From positions 992,001 to 1,056,000 of the forward strand of contig CAMZOI010000001.1 in assembly GCA_947331495.1 (NCBI GenBank): 64,000 bases of DNA. Direction: 5' to 3'. The DNA is from Erythrobacteraceae bacterium Alg239-R51. GTDB lineage: Bacteria; Pseudomonadota; Alphaproteobacteria; Sphingomonadales; Sphingomonadaceae. Made by a program: the position numbers and the translations under genes. A model generated the notes under the pieces. The model saw only the letters and a program-made list of their open reading frames with translations, was not told the DNA's origin and searched no databases. Shown piece after piece: positions 34,529 through 43,018 of the stretch (within the stretch, counting starts at the first letter, position 1; every line of letters begins with the position of its first letter).

Positions 34529-36028
34529 TCAAGGTCTGAGTGCAGCGATCGGTCGCGAGAAAGCGGGCGCCTTGCTGCCCGGGCGAGAGATCGAAACACT
34601 TTCGACGGATTCCGCGCCGCTCAGGTGGAACTGAACCCTGTTTGGATAATCCTCAATCGCAAATTCTCCGCCCCCGAGATACCACATCTCGCTTTCCTCG
34701 CGCCCCAGGAATTGGTCAAAGAAAGGCGAAAGCACCCACAGCCTCCCGCCTCGTTCCTCGATTTGATATGGCAGCTCCAGATCGTAGAGCAGGCCGCGAT
34801 AGGTGCCAATCACGGCTTTTCTCACGATTGGATCGAGAGGAACCTCAGTCACCGGCACACGACGCTTCCAGCTCATCCGGGAGAGGATTTCGCGCCTCAG
34901 CTTCGCAAAAACGGGTCCGGTGTTGGCATCGTCTCCGTTGCCAAGCATAACGATGCCGTAACCTCCGTTCATCGAAGCCATTAGGTCGCCGTTGACGCCC
35001 GTATTGGAGCCGTCGTGACGGAACCAGTCAGTGTTTGCGAAGCCAAACCCGCGGAAGAACGGCATTCCCATTCCGCCCACATGCTTGAGCGAGTGGATGT
35101 CTGTCAGCTCTTGTGCCGCAGAGGGGCTGATCGCGCCTAGGTTGTCCCCTGCAAGAGCTCGCTGAATTGCTATTGCGAATTTGACGAGATCGGCCGGAGT
35201 CGACCACATCCCCGATGCCGAGATCTGTGGGGTGATCGGAATGCCTGTCCGGATAACGGCGCCCCCTTCATCGTGAACTAGAGCTACGTCGGCAGGGAAT
35301 TGCGGCGATCCAGGTTGCTCCATTGTGGAGTGCTCCATCCCGAGCGGCTCGAACACCTTCTCAGCAGCGAGCTCAGGAAGAGAACGGCCCAAGTGATCCT
35401 CGAGAGCCAGTTGCACAACAACGTATCCGCCGCCGCTGTATTGCCAATCGCTGCCAGGCGAGAATTCGAATTCGATTGGCTTGTCGTAACGCGGGATCCT
35501 CCCCTCAAGGCTATCAACCAGTGTCGGAATGGTGTCGCCTTCGTAGTAGTCAGCAAAACCGTGCTGCGAGGTGCCGGCAGTATGCGTGAGGAGTTGCCGC
35601 CAAGTTACGTCGGCTGTGCCTGCATGCTCGCTTTGCGGTATACGCCAGCTCTTCAGATATCCTGCTACTGGCGTATCCAGATCAATAACGCCTTCCTCGT
35701 GCAGCATCAGGCAGATTAGGGCAGTCACTGGTTTCGAAATTGAGGCGGTCGAAAATGCTGTTGTTGGTTCGATGGGCTCGCCTGTTACGACCGACTTAAT
35801 CCCGAATGTGTGAGCATCAACTAGCTCATATCCGTCGAAAACGGCGACGCTCAAACCGGCGAGCTTATGCTCCGCCATAACGTTTGGAACCTCTGACCAG
35901 GCCGCAGCGAGATTCGGCACGGTCGCGCCATAGACGTGGGAGGCACTTGGGATGGGAGCGGGCGAATTGCAGGAAGACGCTAAAAGCAGCGCCGCGACGG
36001 AAATCAGGGTTCTGATGATGAGCTCCAC
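34529..36028 (-). CDS. lipoprotein serine hydrolase (beta-lactamase class C-like)
   Basis: A 499-residue predicted lipoprotein of the serine beta-lactamase-related (DD-peptidase/esterase) family. The lipobox is LASSC (Cys20). The catalytic motif SISK is at 96-99, a YSGGGY motif serves as the Y-x-N-like element, and HDGSNTG late in the domain stands for the third (KTG/HxG) box. The C-terminal 130 residues form a beta-rich appendage (RFHLSGAESV near the end). The substrate could be peptides, D-amino acid compounds or esters. The start is uncertain: GTG 36028 (chosen) or TTG 36046. Base composition is less GC-rich than its neighbours, and it is bracketed by direct repeats, consistent with acquisition. 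Confidence 0.85.
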   Translation of the reverse strand: MELIIRTLISVAALLLASSCNSPAPIPSASHVYGATVPNLAAAWSEVPNVMAEHKLAGLSVAVFDGYELVDAHTFGIKSVVTGEPIEPTTAFSTASISKPVTALICLMLHEEGVIDLDTPVAGYLKSWRIPQSEHAGTADVTWRQLLTHTAGTSQHGFADYYEGDTIPTLVDSLEGRIPRYDKPIEFEFSPGSDWQYSGGGYVVVQLALEDHLGRSLPELAAEKVFEPLGMEHSTMEQPGSPQFPADVALVHDEGGAVIRTGIPITPQISASGMWSTPADLVKFAIAIQRALAGDNLGAISPSAAQELTDIHSLKHVGGMGMPFFRGFGFANTDWFRHDGSNTGVNGDLMASMNGGYGIVMLGNGDDANTGPVFAKLRREILSRMSWKRRVPVTEVPLDPIVRKAVIGTYRGLLYDLELPYQIEERGGRLWVLSPFFDQFLGREESEMWYLGGGEFAIEDYPNRVQFHLSGAESVESVSISRPGSKAPAFSRPIAALRP

Positions 36029-36260
36029 ACAACTTTGAAGAGGCAAGGTGTAGCACTGTGTTAACTGGCTACTTCATCATGTCAAGCTTGAGCTACCTCC
36101 CAACCTTCTGAACCGCTTCTTTGCCTAACACGTCCCGGTTGCTCGAGCGCCTGCTTCGTCCCGGCCGATGTCACGGCGGTCCGCTCGTTTCGCTAGGTTG
36201 CTTTCGAATAGAACAAAAGACAGCTTTCGAAAGTCTAGAAGGGGTCGCCAGCGGACCCGC

Positions 36261-36305
36261 CTACTCCGCCGCGTCGCGCGGGCAATGGGAATGAGCTTTC
36301 GGCAT
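36261..36305 (-). pseudogene. 5' remnant of a second copy of the small HTH gene
   Basis: Fourteen codons from ATG 36305 to TAG 36261: MPKAHSHCPRDAAE, matching MPKAPAHC of the intact gene at 33977-34441 at the first three, the fifth-to-eighth region and the upstream DNA. The rest of the gene is missing. It could instead be an unrelated short reading frame in a dispersed repeat. Confidence 0.5.
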
Positions 36306-36388
36306 CCGCGAGGATGAAGCAGGCGCGAGTCTTGTAGGGAAGGTTTGGTTCGATACGAGATGAGTAATTGACTGGCAGCTTCCGGAAA
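36281..36388. repeat. direct repeat copy 2
   Basis: Same orientation as copy 1 at 34417-34526. Shared core: AGCTTTCGGCATCCGCGAGG and ATGAAGCAG, then scattered matches and TGGCAGCTTC. By eye the first 40 bases are nearly identical and the rest are diverged. The two copies bracket the serine hydrolase gene. Confidence 0.85.
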
Positions 36389-36468
36389 AAACTACGAAAG
36401 CAGACACCAGTCCGCAGCGCGGGCGGAAGCGATACGCATTTTGCAAGTTCCGCCATTTAGAAGATCAG

Positions 36469-37083
36469 CTAGTCCTCTCTGTCGAGAACCCGCAGCATGA
36501 TCTCCGAGAAGACCGTCTCGTGGTGAACCTCTGAAGTGTCGCCCATTGCCATCGGCGCATTGAGCCGTCCGGAAATGAGCAGATCGGCCAAGCCATGGAC
36601 GATCGCCCATGATGCTACGACCTGCTTCATCGCGGCAGGGTCGGTGTGCGGATCGGCATCCAGCACGTCCTGGATATTGCCCACCAGCTTCTCGAATGCC
36701 GCGCCTGCAGCGCCAGCGAACTGCTCGTCGGTTCGCTCTGGCTTTTCGGACGAAAACATGAGCCTGAAAAGCTCGGGGTTCCTTTTCGCGAAGTCGATGT
36801 AACCTAGGCCTGACGCGACGGCTTGCGCTGTCGGATCCGATTTCGCGTCGCGCTGTCGGCTGTTCTGGGCCGCTACAAGACGTCGATAGCCGATCGCGGC
36901 GAGCGCGGTAAGCAGTCCTCTTGCATCCCTGAAATGATGCGCTGGGGCCCCGTGGCTGACGCCGGCACGCTTGGCGACTGCGCGAAGCGAGAAAGACTCG
37001 ATGCCATTCATGACCAGCTCTTCCTCGGCAGCCTTGAGCAGTTCCGACGCGAGATTTCCGTGGTGATATGTCTTGGGCGGCAA
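36469..37083 (-). CDS. TetR/AcrR-family repressor
   Basis: A 204-residue TetR-type regulator: N-terminal helix-turn-helix (FSLRAVAKRAGVSHGAPAHHF, recognition helix around SHGAPAHHF) and an all-helical ligand domain of the WHG type (VVASWAIVHGLADLLISG). The start is TTG 37081-37083 with AAGGA seven bases upstream; no ATG fits the conserved N-terminus YHHGNLASELL. It is divergent from the amidohydrolase gene, with two similar sites between them, so it probably represses itself and that enzyme. Confidence 0.9.
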   Translation of the reverse strand: MPPKTYHHGNLASELLKAAEEELVMNGIESFSLRAVAKRAGVSHGAPAHHFRDARGLLTALAAIGYRRLVAAQNSRQRDAKSDPTAQAVASGLGYIDFAKRNPELFRLMFSSEKPERTDEQFAGAAGAAFEKLVGNIQDVLDADPHTDPAAMKQVVASWAIVHGLADLLISGRLNAPMAMGDTSEVHHETVFSEIMLRVLDRED

Positions 37084-37134
37084 ATCGTATTCCTTCGCAT
37101 GATACTCGGTCGATCAAGGATTAGCGCGCTATCT

Positions 37135-37184
37135 TGACAGCGTCTAGATTTATCTGCATACCCGATCATGACAATGACTAGATT
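37135..37184. promoter_or_regulatory. two direct operator-like repeats between tetR and amidohydrolase genes
   Basis: TGACA-N4-CTAGATT occurs twice, at 37135-37150 and 37169-37184 (34-base period). The first overlaps a TTGACA that could be the -35 of the amidohydrolase promoter. This is a reasonable site for the divergent TetR protein, although TetR operators are usually palindromes. Confidence 0.4.
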
Positions 37185-37208
37185 GTTCGAACGGCAGGAG
37201 GTTTGGCG

Positions 37209-38729
37209 ATGACAAGCAAGATCGGGAAGTGGGTGTTCGGGATCGGTGTGTTCCTGATTGTCGCAACCGCCGCGTCCTATCTCTTCGTCGATCGCGAATT
37301 GGACAGAATGTATGGCGGGCATACGCAGGTCGCCGACCTGACTTTGCTCGATGATGGTCCGGCGACCTATGCCCTTGCCAACGTGAACGTCCTGACCCCG
37401 GAGGCCGATAATTTCGTCCCGAACCAGACGGTCGTGATCTCGGACGGGCAGATACTCTCCGTAACTTCGAAGAGCGTCCTTCGCGACGATATTCCGACGG
37501 TCGATGGGCAAGGCATGTTTCTCGTTCCCGGCTTTACCGACTCCCACGTCCATACCTGGCAGAGCGAAAATGACCTGCTGCTCTACATCGCCAACGGCGT
37601 GACGCAGATCAGGGAGATGAACGGCAGCGAAGAGAATCTGCGCTGGAAGCGCGAGATCGAAAACGGTCGCATCGGTCCCGACATGTTCGTTGTGGCGCCG
37701 CAGCTGGCCACGTTCGAGGCCCTCGAAGGCTGGTTTGTCGGCTGGACCCAGAACAAGACCATCGTGCGGACCGACGAAGAGGTCGAACAGGCGGTCCGGT
37801 CATTTCAGGAACAAGGCTACGACGCGGTCAAGTCGAGCAGCTATCTATCGGCGGACGCGTATGAAGCGCTCGGGCGGGTGACCAAAGAGCGGTCAATTCC
37901 TCTCGTCGGCCATATCCCCGTTGCAGCCGACCTCGATGACATGTTGGAAGCCGATCCCACGGCAATCGCACATGTCGAAGAGTTGATGAAGGCGCTCGAT
38001 CGCGAGTTCGGCGGGTACCGGCACGAGAATGCGCAGGAATTCCTCCAATTCGTCCGCGGCCGCAGCGGCGCTGTTGCCGACCGGCTGAAAGAGAAAGGGA
38101 TGGTCGTCACCTCCACGCTCGCGCTGACCGACAGTTTTCCGATGCAGAAAGTGAAATTGCATGACCTTCTCCGGTCCGCCGATCTCGAATATGCTAACCC
38201 CGGCATCACCGAAGGGACCGTGATCACGTCGCGCGGAATGGGTTGGTTGCCTGATGTCAATATCTACCGGTTCGGCGACGACTGGGACGAGGAGAGGCGC
38301 CGGGAGAGTCTGGTATATTGGACCGCCTATGCCGAGGCGATCAACATCCTGTTCGATGCGTTGCTGGCGAAGGATGTGTCAATCCTTGCCGGGACCGATG
38401 CCAACGTACCGGTGATGGTTCCGGGGTTCTCGTTGCACGAAGAATTCAAAACGCTGAATGACGCAGGGATGAGTCCGGCGCAGGTTCTGGCTTCGGCAAC
38501 CACCCTTCCAGCCGAATGGGCCGACACCAGAACGGGACACATCCGACCCGGATACAAAGCCAATCTCGTCCTCCTCAGTGGCAATCCGCTGCTGGATATA
38601 GAGGAAACGCAATCGATCGAGATGGTTGTCGTCGACGGTCGGCGCTTCTCGCGTGACGATCTCGATACCATGTTGAATGCCGTGAAAGCGGCCAACGACC
38701 AAAGCCGGACGGTTCGGCTATCAAATTGA
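37209..38729 (+). CDS. membrane-anchored amidohydrolase
   Basis: A 506-residue metal-dependent hydrolase of the imidazolonepropionase/prolidase-like branch. An N-terminal hydrophobic anchor (about 6-27) puts it outside the cytoplasmic membrane. The metal motif is GFTDSHVHTW (HxH about residues 113-115). Further ligands include HIP and HVEE in the middle, and the catalytic Asp in LAGTDANVPV. The C-terminus has the usual GYKANLVLLSGNPL. The substrate is unknown. ATG 37209 has AGGAGG seven bases upstream; TTG 37203 is the alternative. Divergent tetR suggests inducible expression. Confidence 0.88.
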   Translation: MTSKIGKWVFGIGVFLIVATAASYLFVDRELDRMYGGHTQVADLTLLDDGPATYALANVNVLTPEADNFVPNQTVVISDGQILSVTSKSVLRDDIPTVDGQGMFLVPGFTDSHVHTWQSENDLLLYIANGVTQIREMNGSEENLRWKREIENGRIGPDMFVVAPQLATFEALEGWFVGWTQNKTIVRTDEEVEQAVRSFQEQGYDAVKSSSYLSADAYEALGRVTKERSIPLVGHIPVAADLDDMLEADPTAIAHVEELMKALDREFGGYRHENAQEFLQFVRGRSGAVADRLKEKGMVVTSTLALTDSFPMQKVKLHDLLRSADLEYANPGITEGTVITSRGMGWLPDVNIYRFGDDWDEERRRESLVYWTAYAEAINILFDALLAKDVSILAGTDANVPVMVPGFSLHEEFKTLNDAGMSPAQVLASATTLPAEWADTRTGHIRPGYKANLVLLSGNPLLDIEETQSIEMVVVDGRRFSRDDLDTMLNAVKAANDQSRTVRLSN

Positions 38730-38841
38730 CGAAAACAACGTCCGATCCGACAGGCGGGCACGGCGATCCTTTCGAGGCTGATGTCCTGCCTTGATCGGGC
38801 CGCGCTGACGAAATCCTTGTCACGGCCCTTCCGGCGAAGAC

Positions 38842-39201
38842 CTAAGCGGCGCGGCTTTCGCAGATTGCGCAGAGCCGATCGACGACCAGTGTCGATGCGC
38901 TGGGCTTGGGCACGATCGGCGCTTCGAGCTCGCGCAGGAACTCTCCTACCCGGTCGAGATCGCCGGTGTGGAGCAGGAACGGAATCCCCCGGTCCCTCAA
39001 CTCGATGGCGACAGGTTTGCAGGTATGCCCCTTGCCCAGATTCACATCCAGCACCGCCCCATCGAAGGTCGTGGAGTTCAACATTTCAAACGCTCGATCG
39101 CAGTTCGTGGCGACCTGGACTTGCGCCCCTGCATCCTCGAACGCGTGTTGCAGGTCCATCGCGATCAAGGGTTCATCCTCGAGGATCAGAATGTTTTTCA
39201 T
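38842..39201 (-). CDS. receiver-only response regulator, LovR-like
   Basis: A 119-residue single receiver domain with no output domain. Acidic pocket ILEDEP (Glu8, Asp9), phospho-acceptor Asp52 (AVLDVNLG), FLLHTGD in the place of the FATGUY-type switch motif, and the lysine in VPKPSA (Lys99). Its ATG overlaps the stop of the LOV kinase gene (TGATG), so the two are translated together. Single-domain regulators of this type act as phosphate sinks or allosteric partners in the general stress pathway of alphaproteobacteria (for example LovR). Confidence 0.88.
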   Translation of the reverse strand: MKNILILEDEPLIAMDLQHAFEDAGAQVQVATNCDRAFEMLNSTTFDGAVLDVNLGKGHTCKPVAIELRDRGIPFLLHTGDLDRVGEFLRELEAPIVPKPSASTLVVDRLCAICESRAA

Positions 39202-40271
39202 CAGTGTATCGGAAGCGAAATTGCCGCGCGAAGTCCGTCCTCTTCCCAGTGCCTTTCCAGCGCGCCGTTCGAATAGGACAACAGTGTCTCGGCGATGTCG
39301 AAGCCGGTGCCGGTCTGGTCCGGCTCCCCATCGATGGCGGGACCGCCCTGTTCCTTCCATTCGATGACGAGCGATTGCCGGCCGTGGCGGTCCGTCTCGT
39401 GCTGCCAGGCAATGTCGATCGTGCCCGAAGGCGTGGAAAGCGCACCGTATTTCGACGCGTTGGTGGCCAGTTCGTGCAAGGTCAGCCCGACCACCGATAT
39501 GGCGTTGGGTTCGGTGCGAACGGATTGGCCGTTAAAGCGGATGCGATCGTTCTCGGGATCGTAGGGAGCCAGGACGGCGCGAATTGCCTGCCCCGCTTCG
39601 ATGGTGCCGAGCGACGCGTCGTCGAGCGTGGGTTCGTAAGCGCGACCCAGAGCCTGGACACGGTCGTTGATGCGGCCGGCAACCTCGTGCGCGTTCATCG
39701 CGCGGCCGGTAATGTTCACGATCCCGCCGATGACCGAGAAGACATTCTTGAGCCGGTGCGAAACTTCGCGGGCCATGGCCTTGGCGTGGCGTTCCTCGGC
39801 GCGGGCGAGATGGATATCCGACACGTCCCACTGGCTGCCGAAGAAATAGAGCAGTTCGCCCGCATCGTCATAAATCGGGCCGAGGTGAAGCGCGTTCCAG
39901 AAAGTGGAGCCGTCCTTGCGGTAATTCAGCAATTCCAGGATTACGACATCTTCGGAGCGAATGGCCTCGCGCATCTTGGCGACCTGTGCGGGATCGGTTT
40001 TCGCACCTTGCAGGAAACGACAATTCTGCCCGATGATTTCGTCTTCGCGATATCCGGTCAGTCTTTCGAACGCCTTGTTGGAAAAGACGATGGGATTGTC
40101 CTCGCGATGGGGGTCGGTCAGGCAGACCGCCATCCGCGTCTGCGCCATCGCCTGTTCGAACAACAGGCCGGACGATCCTGAGAAACTGTCTTCTTCTGCC
40201 TGAAACTTCGCGCCGGTTCCGCGATGCGCCTGATCGGAGGAGTCCGGCGACGCAGGACTTTTGCCATGCAT
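39201..40271 (-). CDS. blue-light LOV histidine kinase (HWE/HisKA2 type)
   Basis: A soluble kinase of 356 residues. The LOV domain (about 35-150) carries GQNCRFLQG with the flavin-adduct Cys84, plus NKAFERLTGY, ILELLNYRKDGSTFWN and the end strand FGSQWDVS. A HWE/HisKA2 dimerisation motif follows with His172 in REVSHRLKNVFSVI, then an ATPase domain (LHELATNASKYGALS). These features match the short LOV kinases of Erythrobacter litoralis, which are regulated by blue light. ATG 40271 is the best start; the frame is open to 40451. It is followed, with a 1-base overlap, by the receiver-only gene. Confidence 0.93.
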   Translation of the reverse strand: MHGKSPASPDSSDQAHRGTGAKFQAEEDSFSGSSGLLFEQAMAQTRMAVCLTDPHREDNPIVFSNKAFERLTGYREDEIIGQNCRFLQGAKTDPAQVAKMREAIRSEDVVILELLNYRKDGSTFWNALHLGPIYDDAGELLYFFGSQWDVSDIHLARAEERHAKAMAREVSHRLKNVFSVIGGIVNITGRAMNAHEVAGRINDRVQALGRAYEPTLDDASLGTIEAGQAIRAVLAPYDPENDRIRFNGQSVRTEPNAISVVGLTLHELATNASKYGALSTPSGTIDIAWQHETDRHGRQSLVIEWKEQGGPAIDGEPDQTGTGFDIAETLLSYSNGALERHWEEDGLRAAISLPIH

Positions 40272-40369
40272 ATCTTCTGTTACCTCGATCTTTGTATCGC
40301 GTATCACGACATTCAGGACACGCAAGCGTGCCACAACTCGTCCTGTTTTGCCGGATAACGTCGAAGCCG

Positions 40370-40398
40370 GAAAAACGGTTCCGACTTTTTCAGTCGGC
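40370..40398 (-). terminator. possible terminator of rmuC
   Basis: On the minus strand CCGAC-TGAAAAA-GTCGG (plus 40381-40397) forms a five-pair hairpin that includes the rmuC stop codon. After AACCG comes a TTTTT run (plus-strand AAAAA at 40371-40375). It is short but correctly oriented. Confidence 0.4.
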
Positions 40399-41853
40399 GA
40401 GCGCGCGCCCCTTTGCACCGCTATCCGCGGCCTCGGCGGCGTCCTCGGCATTGTAGCGCGGCGTGGCTTCCACTTTGGGCACCTCCTCGATCTCGCGCTT
40501 GCCGATCTCGATACCCTTTTCGTGGAGGCGGCGCCCGGCGGACAGGACGTTGCGTTCGAAGCTGCCGACGAACTTGTTGTAGTTGTTGACCGCGGTTTCG
40601 AGGCCTCCGCCGACGCGCTTCATATGTTCGGCCGCCACGGCAAGACGATCGTACAGCTCGGCCCCGGCCTTGCCGATTTCCACCGCCTCGCGCGCGATCG
40701 TGTCCTGGCGCCAGACCTGTGCCACGGTCCGCGCGATGGCGACAAGATTGGTCGGCGTTGCCAGCAGCACCTTGTTGCGGAAGGCGAAGTCCCACAATTC
40801 GGGATCGTGTTCGAGCGCGGCGGCCACGAAATGTTCGCCCGGCACGAACATCACCACATAATCGGGCGCATCGTCGAACTGGCTCTGGTATCCCTTGCTG
40901 CCGAGCGTCTGCACGTGGTTTCGCATCGACTTGGCGTGCAGATCGAGATGCCGTTTGCGCTCGTCATCATCCTCGGCCTCGAACGCCTCCTGATAGGCGT
41001 TGAGCGAAACCTTGGCATCGATGACCAGCTTTTTCTGACCCGGCACGTTGACGATAGCGTCGGGGCGCAGGCGGCCTTCGTCGGTCGAAACCGAATGTTC
41101 GAGAATGAAATCCGTATGCTCGGACAGTCCGCATTGTTCGAGCACGTTCTGCAATGCCCGTTCGCCCCAGCGCCCGCGCGCCTTGGGGGCGTTGGTAAGC
41201 GAATTTCCGAGCCGCTGCGCCTCACGCCGCACTTCTTCCTGGCCCAGCCGCATCTGCTCGATCTGCGTGGCGAGCGAGGAGAAGGCATTGGTGCGTTTTT
41301 CCTCCAGCGCGGCCACCTGATCTTCGTATTTCTTGAGCCGGTCGCCGACCGGCTGGAGGAGTTCGCGGATCTTGGCTTCGGAGGTCTTTTCCGAATGGCC
41401 GAAGCGCTCGGTGGCGCGTTCCAGAAACGCCTCTTGCGCCTTGTTCAACACCGCCGATCCGGTGTTCTGAAACTCCTTGAGCAATTCCTCGCGCGCTTCC
41501 ACCAGCAATCGCTTCTGTTCGTCGAAGTTCGCGGTTTTCTCTTTCAGCGTTGCAAGTTCCGAGGCCAGTTCGCCATTGCTCTGGCGCAGGCCCTCCAGCG
41601 CGGCTTCGTACGCGCGCCGGGTCTCGCGCAGTTCGCCGTCCAGCGCATCGGCACGTTCTGCCCGGACGGTGGCGTTTTCCAGATCGACGATCGCCTTGCG
41701 GAACTGCTCGTCCAGTTTGCGTGCCTCCGCATCACGCTCGCCATGACGTGCCTGCAAGTCCTTGACCGGAGCAGAGCCGAAGCGATGACCGAGAAAATAA
41801 CCCAGTCCGAAGCCTAAAAGGATAGCGATAATGATGAGCAGGGCAGGATCCAT
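40390..41853 (-). CDS. rmuC: DNA recombination protein RmuC homologue
   Basis: RmuC limits inversion and recombination between short inverted repeats in E. coli; it is a predicted nuclease-like protein anchored to the membrane. The 487-residue product has an N-terminal TM helix (about 4-20), a long coiled coil (about 25-210) and the catalytic-like core with NALTNAPKARGRWGE-type sequence, VIDAKVSLNAYQEAFE and YVVMFVPGEHFVAAALE. The K in DAKVSL and preceding acids are the restriction-enzyme-like residues. The start ATG 41853 gives the TM helix immediately. It is convergent with nothing and lies upstream of the LOV kinase with a 118-base gap. Confidence 0.92.
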   Translation of the reverse strand: MDPALLIIIAILLGFGLGYFLGHRFGSAPVKDLQARHGERDAEARKLDEQFRKAIVDLENATVRAERADALDGELRETRRAYEAALEGLRQSNGELASELATLKEKTANFDEQKRLLVEAREELLKEFQNTGSAVLNKAQEAFLERATERFGHSEKTSEAKIRELLQPVGDRLKKYEDQVAALEEKRTNAFSSLATQIEQMRLGQEEVRREAQRLGNSLTNAPKARGRWGERALQNVLEQCGLSEHTDFILEHSVSTDEGRLRPDAIVNVPGQKKLVIDAKVSLNAYQEAFEAEDDDERKRHLDLHAKSMRNHVQTLGSKGYQSQFDDAPDYVVMFVPGEHFVAAALEHDPELWDFAFRNKVLLATPTNLVAIARTVAQVWRQDTIAREAVEIGKAGAELYDRLAVAAEHMKRVGGGLETAVNNYNKFVGSFERNVLSAGRRLHEKGIEIGKREIEEVPKVEATPRYNAEDAAEAADSGAKGRALAD

Positions 41854-41989
41854 GATTCCAGGATGGACGGAACCTGCGAACCGGCCAAGCCGTTAAGATA
41901 CATTCTCCCCAAAAATGGGGCGGCGCAGGTCGACCCGATATACGCGGGACCGGCGGCGTTGGCTATTTCTGCTCCCGAGGAACACCGTC

Positions 41990-43015
41990 ATGCGGATCGA
42001 TTTGAAGCCCCTCTCGCAACAAACCATCGTCATCACCGGCGCTACTTCCGGACATGGTCTTTGTACGGCGCGCATGGCTGCGGCCGAAGGCGCCAGGGTC
42101 ATGCTGGCAGCGCGGGACAAACAGGCCCTGAACGAGATATGTGAAAAGATCGAGAGCGCAGGCGGAATTGCCGCCTATACGGTCACCGATGTTGCGAAGC
42201 AGGAAGATGTCGAGCGTTTATGCGAACGCACGATAGAGCAGTTCGGCGGCTTTGATACCTGGGTGAACAACGCCGGTATCGGTGTCTATGCCGAGGTGTT
42301 CGACCTTTCCTTGAAGAGTCACCGGGCCATTTTCGAGACCAACTATTGGGGCGTTGTTCACGGTTCCATAGTAGCGGCTCGCCACTTGAAAGATCGTCCC
42401 GGCGGCGGAGCGCTGATCAATGTAGGATCGATCAACAGCGACATGGGCGGGCCGATACTGGCGAGCTACAATGCGAGCAAACATGCGGTAAAGGGTTTCA
42501 CCGACTCCTTTCGCATCGAATTGAAGATGAACGAAGAGCCGGTATCTGTAACGTTGATCAAGCCAAGCGCGATCGGCACACCGTTTCCCCAACATGCCCG
42601 CAACACGACCGGCCACGAAGGCCGCTTGCCGCGACCAATCTATGCCCCGGAAACGGTGGCGCGCGCCATCCTCGATGCCGCACAGAACGAACGTCGTTCG
42701 GTCACGGTCGGAGCAGGCGGAAAGATTCAGGTGCTGGGCGCTCAGATCTTCCCGACGCTGTTCGACAAGATCGCAACAGGTATGGCCGGAAAACTGCTCG
42801 ACAAGGACACCTCGATTCCTGAGAAGGAAGGCAACCTATACGAACCGCAAGGTAACGATGGCAAAGTAGAAGGGCGGCAGAAAGGCCGTGGTTTCAGCAT
42901 CTACACAACCGCGCGACGGCACGGCGGATCGCTGCTGGGCGGGGCTCTGGCCATCGCCGCTGCCGGAAGCTTCGCTGTTCTTGCTGGTCGGAGCCGTGAC
43001 CGACTGCTGCGGTAG
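41990..43015 (+). CDS. short-chain dehydrogenase/reductase with membrane tail
   Basis: A 341-residue SDR enzyme. Cofactor motif TGATSGHG (17-24 region), NNAG at 93-96, and catalytic Ser147, Tyr160 and Lys164 (YNASK). After the 250-residue SDR core there is an extra C-terminal part of about 85 residues ending in a hydrophobic helix (GGALAIAAAGSFAVLAG), probably a membrane anchor. The TxxxGHG form, with His for Ile, is found in a subset of sphingomonad and mycobacterial SDRs. The substrate is unknown. ATG 41990 follows AGGA; the frame is open from 41915. Confidence 0.9.
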   Translation: MRIDLKPLSQQTIVITGATSGHGLCTARMAAAEGARVMLAARDKQALNEICEKIESAGGIAAYTVTDVAKQEDVERLCERTIEQFGGFDTWVNNAGIGVYAEVFDLSLKSHRAIFETNYWGVVHGSIVAARHLKDRPGGGALINVGSINSDMGGPILASYNASKHAVKGFTDSFRIELKMNEEPVSVTLIKPSAIGTPFPQHARNTTGHEGRLPRPIYAPETVARAILDAAQNERRSVTVGAGGKIQVLGAQIFPTLFDKIATGMAGKLLDKDTSIPEKEGNLYEPQGNDGKVEGRQKGRGFSIYTTARRHGGSLLGGALAIAAAGSFAVLAGRSRDRLLR

Positions 43016-43018
43016 CGA

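Larger units (their letters stand above)
36029..36468. other. 440-base intergenic stretch holding a gene remnant
   Basis: No full gene is visible. It contains repeat copy 2 and, inside it, a 14-codon minus-strand remnant (36261-36305) whose peptide MPKAHSHCPRDAAE copies the start of the HTH protein before a TAG stop. There is also a 10-bp palindrome CTTTCGAAAG near 36222. Otherwise nothing recognisable. Confidence 0.6.
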
